Under the pieces are notes generated by a model. That model was given only the letters and a program-made list of their open reading frames with translations, was not told the origin of the DNA and did no database searches. From positions 1-14,476 of the forward strand of contig JAKAVW010000039.1 of assembly GCA_021827445.1 (NCBI GenBank): 14,476 bases of DNA, read 5' to 3'. The DNA comes from Pseudomonadota bacterium. GTDB taxonomy: Bacteria > Pseudomonadota > Gammaproteobacteria > Acidithiobacillales > Acidithiobacillaceae. Below, one piece after another: positions 6,940 through 13,783 of the stretch. Both the position numbers and the translations under genes were made by a program. Each line of letters starts with the position of its first letter. The stretch's first letter is position 1.

Positions 6940-8874
6940 CTAATGATGCTTGCGATAACGCATATACCAGTCCACCAGCAGGCGTACCTGCTTTTCGGTG
7001 TAGCCCTTGGTGGTCATCCGCGCGACGAAGTCCTGATGTTTGCGCTCATCGTCGGAGGAGCTCTTCTTGCCGAAAGAAATTACCGGCAATAAATCTTCCG
7101 TATTGGCAAACATCTTCTTCTCAATGACCGCGCGCAGCTTCTCATAACTGGTCCAGGCCGGGCTGACGCCATCGTTGGATGCCTTGACCCGCAGCACGAA
7201 GTTCACCACCTCGTTGCGGAAGTCCTTGGGATTGGCGATACCCGCCGGTTTCTCGATCTTTTCCAGCTCTTCGTTGAGCAGGCTGCGGTCCATGAGCTGC
7301 CCGGTATCGGGGTCACGGAACTCTGTATCCTGTAGCCAGAAATCGGCATACTGGATGTAGCGATCAAAGAGATTCTGACCGTAATCGCCGTAGCTCTCCA
7401 GGTAGGCCTTCTGGATCTCCAGGCCAAGGAACTCGGCATAGCGGGGCGCCAGTTCGGTCTTCAGAAAAGCGAGATAGCGGGATTCCATCTCCGTCGGGAA
7501 CTGCTCGGCGCGGATTTGCGTCTCCAGTACGTGCAGGAGGTGCACCGGGTTGGCCGCCACCTCGTCGCTGTCGAAGTTGAAGGTACGGGACAAGATCTTG
7601 TAGGCGAAACGGGTGGAAATGCCATCCATGCCCTCGTCCACACCGGCCGCGTCACGGTATTCCTGCAGACTTTTGGCCTTGGGGTCCTTGTCTTTGAGGG
7701 ACTTGCCGTCGTAGATCTCCATTTTCGACCACAGGCTGCTGTTGCCCGTTTCCTTGAGGCGGCTCAGCACGGAAAAGCGCGCCAGCATATCCATGGTATC
7801 GGGGGCGCAGGGGGCGGCGTGGAGGGCACTGCTTTCGAGGAGCTTGTGGTAGATCCGCGTCTCTTCGGTGACCCGTAGGCAATAGGGTACCTTGACGATA
7901 TAGACTCGGTCGAGGAATGCCTCGTTGCGCTTGTTATTGCGGAAGGCGGACCATTCCGATTCATTGCTGTGGGCCAGGATGATGCCCTGGAAGGGCATGG
8001 CACCGAAGCCTTCGGTGCCATTGTAGGTGCCCTCCTGGGTGGCCGTCAGCAAGGGATGCAGCATCTTGATGGGCGCCTTGAACATTTCGACGAACTCCAG
8101 CACCCCCTGGGTAGCAACGTTCAGCCCTCCGGAATAGGAATAGGCGTCGGGATCGTCCTGGGAGAAGTCTTCCAGCTTGCGGATATCCACTTTGCCGACA
8201 AGACTCGAAATATCCTGATTATTCTCGTCACCCGGCTCCACCTTGGTGATGCCGATCTGGTGTAGCTGGGAGGGCATCAGGCGGTGGACGGTGAATTTGC
8301 GGATATCGCCGCCGAACTCGCGCAGCCGTTTGGCCGCCCAGGGAGACATGACGCTATGGATGGCGCGACGAGGAATGCCGAAACGATCCTCCAGCACCGG
8401 CCCGTCTTCGTCGGGATCGAAGAGCCCCAGCGGTGATTCGAAGAGCGGTGATACCTTGCCGTGGGCGGCCAGACAGTAGATGGGATATTGCTCCATCAGG
8501 CTCTTCAGACGCTCTGCCAGAGAGGACTTGGCGGCCCCTACCGGGCCGAGCAGATAGAGAATCTGCTTGCGCTCTTCCAGTCCCTGCGCCGCGTGACGGA
8601 AATAGGCGACAAGGTTTTCTACTGCATCTTCAATACCATAGAAGTCTTTGAAAGCGGGGTAGGTAAGCAGTTTGCGGTTCATGAAAATGCGCGACAGCCG
8701 TGGGTCGACTTGGGTATCCAGCACTTGCGGCTCGCCGATGGCGGCCAGCATTCGCTCGGCGGCAGTGGCGTAAGCCATGGGCTCGTGCGCACAAAGATCA
8801 AGGTAGGCATCCATAGAGAGGACGACTTCCTGCTGCTGCAGGAAACGCTCCTGATAACGGTTGAATAACGCCAT
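6940..8874 (-). CDS. prkA: PrkA-type AAA+ protein (YeaG-like serine kinase/protease)
   Basis: A 644-residue protein, the same length as E. coli YeaG and similar throughout: RLSRIF, YPAFKDFYGIEDAVENLV, GDENNQDISSLVGKVDIRKLE, HPLLTATQEGTYNGTEG, ILAHSNESEW, then a C-terminal PrkA domain (EKIEKPAGI, NPKDFRNEVVNFVLR). The family has been described both as a serine protein kinase and, more recently, as an ATP-dependent protease. It acts in the cytosol, and yeaG supports E. coli survival of nitrogen starvation. The Walker A motif reads GPVGAAKSS (110-118), whereas I recall YeaG as GPVGGGKSS; the glycine before Lys116 is alanine here. I took the ATG at 8874 (MALFNRYQ) because homology starts there and AAGGAG lies six bases upstream, although the frame is open to 9102. 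It is a single-gene unit with its own promoter and terminator. Confidence 0.95.
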   Translation of the reverse strand: MALFNRYQERFLQQQEVVLSMDAYLDLCAHEPMAYATAAERMLAAIGEPQVLDTQVDPRLSRIFMNRKLLTYPAFKDFYGIEDAVENLVAYFRHAAQGLEERKQILYLLGPVGAAKSSLAERLKSLMEQYPIYCLAAHGKVSPLFESPLGLFDPDEDGPVLEDRFGIPRRAIHSVMSPWAAKRLREFGGDIRKFTVHRLMPSQLHQIGITKVEPGDENNQDISSLVGKVDIRKLEDFSQDDPDAYSYSGGLNVATQGVLEFVEMFKAPIKMLHPLLTATQEGTYNGTEGFGAMPFQGIILAHSNESEWSAFRNNKRNEAFLDRVYIVKVPYCLRVTEETRIYHKLLESSALHAAPCAPDTMDMLARFSVLSRLKETGNSSLWSKMEIYDGKSLKDKDPKAKSLQEYRDAAGVDEGMDGISTRFAYKILSRTFNFDSDEVAANPVHLLHVLETQIRAEQFPTEMESRYLAFLKTELAPRYAEFLGLEIQKAYLESYGDYGQNLFDRYIQYADFWLQDTEFRDPDTGQLMDRSLLNEELEKIEKPAGIANPKDFRNEVVNFVLRVKASNDGVSPAWTSYEKLRAVIEKKMFANTEDLLPVISFGKKSSSDDERKHQDFVARMTTKGYTEKQVRLLVDWYMRYRKHH

Positions 8875-8973
8875 TTGCCACTCCTTGCGGCACTGCCGCG
8901 TCCACGTCGTGTTAGACCCATTATGGGTCATGAGGTTCGCTGGTTGCGCAGACCCCAAGTGCGCTATGGAACA

Positions 8974-8989
8974 AGCATTTCCTGTGCCA
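8974..8989 (-). promoter_or_regulatory. Sigma-54 (-24/-12) promoter of prkA
   Basis: The minus strand reads TGGCAC, five bases, ATGCT: a perfect -24 element and a -12 element with one mismatch, GG and GC correctly spaced. The predicted start is near 8963, leaving a leader of about 88 bases before the prkA ATG. NtrC-type dyads lie at about -108 and -130. Confidence 0.8.
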
Positions 8990-9062
8990 GTCCGGTATGC
9001 ACGGCACTGACCGCCTGTCATTTTACGGTGAATGGGGCGGACTGAACTGGTCGCCCACGTCG

Positions 9063-9079
9063 CGTGCCAGGATGGTGCA
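9063..9079. promoter_or_regulatory. Weaker NtrC-type site upstream of prkA
   Basis: CGTGCCAGGATGGTGCA has a perfect right half (TGGTGCA) and a degenerate left half. It is centred 22 bp from the stronger neighbouring site. I include it because the pairing mirrors the two-site arrangement in front of glnK. Confidence 0.45.
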
Positions 9080-9084
9080 TCTGT

Positions 9085-9101
9085 TGCACGAGTATGGTGC
9101 A
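9085..9101. promoter_or_regulatory. NtrC-type enhancer site upstream of prkA
   Basis: TGCACGAGTATGGTGCA matches the NtrC dyad TGCACYA-N3-TRGTGCA except at one position. It is centred about 130 bp upstream of the predicted prkA start. Confidence 0.78.
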
Positions 9102-9227
9102 TAAACCGGGAGGGCGCCAGTATGATGATGGTGCGTTCGCCGGCGGCCTGGCGCCGCTCATGGGGCCAAAAATTTTTATAAGATATTGTTTATAAGTGGT
9201 TATTATTAAATCTGTTTGGATTGATAG

Positions 9228-9252
9228 AAAAAAAGGGCGGAAGAGCCGCCCT
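9228..9252 (-). terminator. Minus-strand terminator in the divergent region
   Basis: On the minus strand AGGGCGG-CTCTT-CCGCCCT is a perfect 7-bp stem. Its 3' end runs straight into a T-run (plus-strand A-run 9228-9234). No minus-strand gene ends just before it. It would stop antisense readthrough from the transglutaminase gene before it reaches the prkA control region. Confidence 0.75.
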
Positions 9253-9279
9253 GGAAGCCACTTGAGGAGGAGTGATCAC

Positions 9280-9450
9280 ATGACCATGATCATGGTTTAT
9301 AAAGCAGAAAGTGTGCCAGATTCTGAGGTATGGTACTGCGCTTTTACCAAAATGCATGGAAAAACTGATTTCAGCCTTGTTTGGCACGCCCTTTGCTGTA
9401 TTGCGGACATGCATTCCCGGTATATTTCCAAACCCCGATCCGACAGGTGA
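9280..9450 (+). CDS. Possible 56-residue small protein (doubtful)
   Basis: The ATG at 9280 is preceded by GAGGAG at a normal distance. The frame MTMIMVYKAESVPDSEVWYC... runs 56 codons to a TGA at 9448, whose last bases form part of the next gene's ribosome binding site. The arrangement looks operon-like. Against it, a 14-bp palindrome covers its first codons and a perfect sigma-54 promoter for the next gene lies inside its second half. I recognise no homologue. It may be chance. Confidence 0.2.
   Translation: MTMIMVYKAESVPDSEVWYCAFTKMHGKTDFSLVWHALCCIADMHSRYISKPRSDR
9283..9296. promoter_or_regulatory. 14-bp perfect palindrome, candidate activator site
   Basis: ACCATGATCATGGT is its own reverse complement and is centred about 118 bp upstream of the predicted start of the plus-strand sensor gene. 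That is the usual enhancer distance for a sigma-54 promoter. Its half-sites (ACCA, TGGT) are spaced by six rather than three bases, so it is not a standard NtrC site. Confidence 0.5.
9382..9397 (+). promoter_or_regulatory. Sigma-54 (-24/-12) promoter of the plus-strand sensor gene
   Basis: TGGCAC, GCCCT, TTGCT matches the -24/-12 consensus perfectly, including the G after TGGCAC. The predicted start is near 9408, 48 bases before the ATG at 9456. Confidence 0.85.
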
Positions 9451-9455
9451 CCCCT

Positions 9456-10394
9456 ATGAATCGCTTCGAGCATTTTCGTGAAGTGCGCAAAGATCTCTCC
9501 GCTTTATTGGGTGGGGTCGTCGATGCGGTAGCCAGTCCGCTGCTGTTGCAGCAGGGCCGTGAGGCACAACGACAAAAACTGGCCTGTCTCATTGCCCGAC
9601 ATCCTTTCCTGGACCTGTGCTATCTGCTCAATGCGGAAGGATTGCAGATTGGTGATAATGTCGCTGCCTCCCGTCGGCGTAATACGCAGGGTGGGGAAGG
9701 CGTGGACCGTAGTCACCGGCCGTATTACCGGCTGACGCTGGAGGCGACTAGCCCGATACTCACCGAGCCTTATCTTTCTTCTGCCAATGGCCATATTTGT
9801 GTGACTGCCGCCGCGCCGATTCGTGATGAAAGTGGCAAACTGCTGGGTATGGTGGTGGCTGACAGTGAGTTCGATCGCGCCCTTGCCCTGCTGGAAGAGG
9901 ACGATATTCGCCGTGGTTTTGAACCCTATTTTAAGGTTTTTTACATTTTGTTTTCATTGGGATTACTGGCGGTGAGCATGGCTTTGGGCCTGCACGCGGT
10001 GTTGTCGCTGGGGCCGGTATGGTCCGCGGCAGCTTCTCCGGGAGACTTTGCCGCCCCTTTTCAGGCAACCATCCTCTTTACGCTGGCTTTGGCGGTATTC
10101 GACCTGGCGAAGACCATTTTTGAAGAGGAGGTGCTGCTCCGTAAGGACATTCGTCGCCACAGTACCACCCGGCGTACCCTGACCCGTTTTATCGCCGCCA
10201 TATTGATTGCGGTGTCTATTGAGGGATTGATGCTGGTTTTCAAATTCGCCCTGGATGCCCCGCAACATTTGTGGCTGGCGGTGGTATTGCTGCTTGCCGC
10301 TGCCGCTCTGATGGTCGCGTTGGGTGTCTATGTGTATCTCGGCGCGCGGGCAGAGGTCTTGTTGCTGCAGCATAAGGATCAGCGGCAGGAATAG
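9456..10394 (+). CDS. Membrane protein with N-terminal Cache/PDC-like sensor domain
   Basis: A 312-residue protein. Residues 40-140 look like a PDC/Cache ligand-binding fold: HPFLDLCYLLNAEG, GVDRSHRPYYRLTL (82-95), TEPYLSS, and API-RDESGKLLGMVVADSEF (119-139). Four likely membrane segments follow (about 159-185, 202-221, 243-267, 281-305), and then a short charged tail. No kinase, GGDEF or chemotaxis output domain is present, so any signal must pass through the membrane part or a partner. No membrane segment precedes the sensor domain, which is unusual for a periplasmic Cache domain. I chose the ATG at 9456 because AGGTGA lies five bases upstream and the predicted sigma-54 start at 9408 excludes the earlier ATG at 9381. 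The 3' end overlaps the convergent transglutaminase gene by 16 bases. The exact function is not recognised. Confidence 0.8.
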   Translation: MNRFEHFREVRKDLSALLGGVVDAVASPLLLQQGREAQRQKLACLIARHPFLDLCYLLNAEGLQIGDNVAASRRRNTQGGEGVDRSHRPYYRLTLEATSPILTEPYLSSANGHICVTAAAPIRDESGKLLGMVVADSEFDRALALLEEDDIRRGFEPYFKVFYILFSLGLLAVSMALGLHAVLSLGPVWSAAASPGDFAAPFQATILFTLALAVFDLAKTIFEEEVLLRKDIRRHSTTRRTLTRFIAAILIAVSIEGLMLVFKFALDAPQHLWLAVVLLLAAAALMVALGVYVYLGARAEVLLLQHKDQRQE

Positions 10395-13300
10395 TGCTCA
10401 GCCAGGCGCAGATCCAGGGTGTGGGGATAATCCGGCTGATTCTCTTCATAAGGTGGTTGCCAGGGGTGCTCACCACCGCCGGTGGGCACGAAGAGACTCT
10501 CGCCGGAACCCTGCAGGATTGCATCCGGCTGCGGACCCTGACCGTGCCCGGTGGTGGTGAAGCGGCTCTGCCGTCGTGCCTCCGCTTCCCAGGCGTTGAC
10601 CGGAAAGACTTCTGAATTACGTCCGCCGGGATGCATGACATGGTAGGTGCAGCCGCCCACGCTACGCCCGTTCCAGGTGTCGATCAGATCAAAAGTCAGT
10701 GGGGTATGCACCGGAAGGGTGGGGTGCAGCGCGGACGGCGGCTGCCAGGCGCGATAGCGCACCCCGGCCACCTGCTCATCATGGGCACGGGTAGCGCGCA
10801 GGGGCACCCGCCGTCCGTTGCAGGCGAGCACATGGCGCCCCGGGGTCATACCCGTCACCCGCACCTGCAGCCGCTCGACGGAGGAATCCACATAACGCGC
10901 CATGCCCGTGCCGGTTACTTCTTCGCCGAGAACATGCCAGGGTTCGATGGCGGCACGCAACTCGATGTCAATCTCGCCAACCCGGACATGGCCGTGCTGC
11001 GGAAAACGGAATTCTGAGAAAGGCGCCAGCCATTCGAGATCAAAAGCAATGCCGTGTTCCTGCAGATCCGCGCAAACGTCGCGGAGATCTTCCCAGACAT
11101 AATGGGGCAGCATGAAACGGTCATGCAGCGTGGTCCCCCAGCGCACCAATTCATGACGATAGGGGGCTTCCCAGAACCGCAGCAGGAGGCTGCGCACCAG
11201 TAATTGCTGTACCAGGCTCATGCGGGCGTGGGGCGGCATCTCGAAGGCACGCAGTTCCACCAGTCCCTGGCGGCCGGCAGTCCCGGTCGGTGAATAGAGC
11301 TTGTCGATGCAGATCTCGGCGCGGTGGGTGTTGCCGGTAATGTCCACCAGCAGATTGCGGAAAATACGGTCTACCAGCCACGGCTGCGGCACGATACCGG
11401 GCGGCACCTGAGCAAAGGCGATTTCTAACTCGTAGAGGGCCTCATGACGTGCTTCGTCTACCCGTGGTGACTGACTGGTGGGGCCGATGAACATGCCGCT
11501 GAAAAAATAGGACAGGGCCGGATGGTGCTGCCAGTAGGTGATGAGGCTTTGCAGCAGGTCAGGACGGCGTAAAAAGGGACTATCACCGGGGGTGGCACCG
11601 CCGAGGGTCATGTGATTGCCACCGCCGGTGCCGGTATGTCGGCCATCGAGCATGAACTTTTCGGCGGTCAAGCGGCAGGCGTGAGCCTCTTCGTAGATGG
11701 CTGTGGTCTTTTCCACCATCTCCGGCCAGTGCGCCGAGGGATGGATGTTGACTTCGATGACGCCAGGGTCGGGGGTGACGAGCAGTTTTTCCACCCGCGG
11801 ATCGCTGGGTGGCGGATAGCCTTCGATGATCACCGGCATATTGAGTTCGGCGGCGCTGTGTTCGACCGCACTGAGCAGGTACAGATAGTGTTCCGCCACC
11901 TGCAAGGGCGGGAAGAAGCAGTACAGACAGCCTTTGCGGATTTCCACGGTGACTGCGGTATGGGGGATCTCCTCCCAGAGCGGCTGGTCCGCCGTGGGCG
12001 ATGGCGGCGCTTCGGGGACATGGCTGTAGCGCGCGGCGATCTCGCCGTGGATATCCGGCAATGGCTGCATCGGCGCGAAGGGGTCACTCTCCGGCTGCCA
12101 TTTTTTATGGGCTTCGACGACCCAGGGCAGGCTGTCGAGGGGCAGGCGCATACCCAGCGGCGAGTCGCCAGGCAGCAGCACCAGCCGCCCGCCCCGGAAA
12201 CTCCAGGGCGCCGAGTACCAGCGCTGCTGGCGCCATTCCCAGGCGAGGGGGAGCACCCAGCCCACCGGGTGGTCTAGTCCGGCCTGCAATTTGCCGATCA
12301 GCGCCTGGCGTTCCAGCGGGTCATCTAAGCGATGGGTGCTGAGATCAATATTAACCGGGGTGCGGCCTTCCTGATGCAGGAGATGCCAGGCATCTTCGTA
12401 AGCGGGCAGTAGGCGGTTGCTGTCGATCTGCAGGTGGCGGGTCAGGGCGCAGGCGAAGTTGTGGATATCATCCGCCTGCCAGCCGTAGTCGTGCAGTGGA
12501 TCGGCGAGCAGCCGGGGCTCGTGCCACAAGGGAATACCATCCTTGCGCCAGTAGAGGCCGAGTGCCCAGCGCGGCAGGGGCTCGCCGGGGTACCATTTGC
12601 CTTCACCGGTATGCCGCAGCGCGCCCGGCGCGAAGCGCGCGCCGAGGCGCTGCGCCAGTTTCTCGGCGCGTTCCCGCTTGCGGTCGCCGAGGGCTTCCTG
12701 ATTCCATTCGGGGTCATCCACCCCTTCGCTGGCCACGAAGGTGGGCTCGCCGCCCATGGTGAGGCGCATGTCGGCGGTTTGCAGGCGGCCATCTACCCCC
12801 TTGCCCAGGGCCATGACCTGTTCCCATTGCGTATCGGTATAGGGTTTGGTGACGCGTGGCGTTTCGGGCAGGCGGGTGACGAAGTTGGCGAAGTGAAACT
12901 CCACCTTGCAGGCGTCGGTGGTGCCGGTGATGGGGGCGGCACTTTCATAATGGGGGGTGCAGGCCAGCGGGATGTGTCCCTCGCTGGCAAACAGTCCGGA
13001 GGTAGGATCGAGACCGATCCAGCCGGCGCCGGGGATATAGGCCTCCACCCAGGCGTGGAGATCGGTGAAGTCACTGGCTGGACCTGATGGTCCATCCAGT
13101 GGCGCCTGATCAGCCACCAGTTGCACCAGATAGCCGGATACGAAGCGGGCGGCAAGACCCATGTGGCGGAGCACCTGCACCAGCAGCCAGGCGGTATCGC
13201 GACAGGAGCCGCTGGCTTTTTGCAGGGTCTCTTCCGGGGTTTGTACCCCGATCTCCATGCGCAGGGTATAGCCGATGTGCTCCTGCAGTCGCTGGTTAAT

Positions 13301-13741
13301 GGCGACGAGGAAATCCACGGTCCGCTGCCGGCGGCGCTTGATGTCGAGCAGAAAACGCTGCATTAACGGGCCTGCTTCTTCCCGCTCCAGATAAGGTGCC
13401 AGTTCTTTGCGGAGCGCCGGATCGTAATGAAAAGGCCAGTGTTCTGCCTGAGGTTCTATAAAAAAATCAAAGGGATCGATAACCGTCAGGTCGGCGATGA
13501 CCTCCACATCCACCTTGAGCGAATGCGCGCGCTCCGGAAAGACCAGGCGCCCCTGATAATTGCCGAAAGGGTCCTGTTGCCAGTTGAGAAAGTGCCTGGC
13601 CGGTTCGACTTTGAGCGAATAGGCGAGGATGGGTGTGCGGCAATGGGGCGCCGGACGCAGGCGCAGCACATGAGGGTGAATCTCCACCAGACGATCAAAG
13701 TCGTACTCGGTCTGGTGGTGCAGGACGACATGGATACCCAT
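10379..13741 (-). CDS. Transglutaminase-like/DUF2126 putative amidoligase fusion protein
   Basis: A 1120-residue protein. Residues 1-270 form a bacterial transglutaminase-like (papain-fold) module: the N-terminal strand domain begins IHVVLHHQTEYDF, and the catalytic residues are C180 in GSCRDTAW, H229 in DLHAWVEAY and D245 in GLDPTSG. From about residue 310 (RLTMGGEPTFV) to the end is a DUF2126 region, annotated as a putative glutamine-synthetase-like amidoligase. It includes GGGNHMTLGG and a long conserved C-terminus. Full-length members are about 1100 residues, so it looks complete. These proteins occur with alpha-E and ATP-grasp proteins in a cluster predicted to make and process a peptide or amide-linked product, whose identity is unknown. 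The start at 13741 has AGAGGG upstream and lies 42 bases after the alpha-E stop, so the two are co-transcribed. Its end overlaps the plus-strand sensor gene; I see no terminator. Confidence 0.92.
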   Translation of the reverse strand: MGIHVVLHHQTEYDFDRLVEIHPHVLRLRPAPHCRTPILAYSLKVEPARHFLNWQQDPFGNYQGRLVFPERAHSLKVDVEVIADLTVIDPFDFFIEPQAEHWPFHYDPALRKELAPYLEREEAGPLMQRFLLDIKRRRQRTVDFLVAINQRLQEHIGYTLRMEIGVQTPEETLQKASGSCRDTAWLLVQVLRHMGLAARFVSGYLVQLVADQAPLDGPSGPASDFTDLHAWVEAYIPGAGWIGLDPTSGLFASEGHIPLACTPHYESAAPITGTTDACKVEFHFANFVTRLPETPRVTKPYTDTQWEQVMALGKGVDGRLQTADMRLTMGGEPTFVASEGVDDPEWNQEALGDRKRERAEKLAQRLGARFAPGALRHTGEGKWYPGEPLPRWALGLYWRKDGIPLWHEPRLLADPLHDYGWQADDIHNFACALTRHLQIDSNRLLPAYEDAWHLLHQEGRTPVNIDLSTHRLDDPLERQALIGKLQAGLDHPVGWVLPLAWEWRQQRWYSAPWSFRGGRLVLLPGDSPLGMRLPLDSLPWVVEAHKKWQPESDPFAPMQPLPDIHGEIAARYSHVPEAPPSPTADQPLWEEIPHTAVTVEIRKGCLYCFFPPLQVAEHYLYLLSAVEHSAAELNMPVIIEGYPPPSDPRVEKLLVTPDPGVIEVNIHPSAHWPEMVEKTTAIYEEAHACRLTAEKFMLDGRHTGTGGGNHMTLGGATPGDSPFLRRPDLLQSLITYWQHHPALSYFFSGMFIGPTSQSPRVDEARHEALYELEIAFAQVPPGIVPQPWLVDRIFRNLLVDITGNTHRAEICIDKLYSPTGTAGRQGLVELRAFEMPPHARMSLVQQLLVRSLLLRFWEAPYRHELVRWGTTLHDRFMLPHYVWEDLRDVCADLQEHGIAFDLEWLAPFSEFRFPQHGHVRVGEIDIELRAAIEPWHVLGEEVTGTGMARYVDSSVERLQVRVTGMTPGRHVLACNGRRVPLRATRAHDEQVAGVRYRAWQPPSALHPTLPVHTPLTFDLIDTWNGRSVGGCTYHVMHPGGRNSEVFPVNAWEAEARRQSRFTTTGHGQGPQPDAILQGSGESLFVPTGGGEHPWQPPYEENQPDYPHTLDLRLAEHYSCR

Positions 13742-13783
13742 GATGATTCCCTCTGGAGGTGAAGTTAGGTGCCGTGTTTTCCG

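Noticed and set aside
9063..9101. Repeated ATGGTGCA units as a CRISPR-like or iteron array
   Set aside because: Only two full copies and a partial one, with no regular spacers; better explained as NtrC-type half-sites.
8875..9102. N-terminal extension of PrkA to an ATG at 9102
   Set aside because: The family starts at MALFNRY (8874) with a good ribosome site, and the extension would cover the predicted promoter and transcription start.
9190..9414. 74-codon minus-strand frame ahead of prkA
   Set aside because: It reads through the terminator stem at 9228-9252 and has no ribosome site; not a plausible gene.
11612..12277. 221-codon plus-strand open frame opposite the transglutaminase gene
   Set aside because: Antisense to conserved DUF2126 coding sequence with no start signal; a shadow frame.
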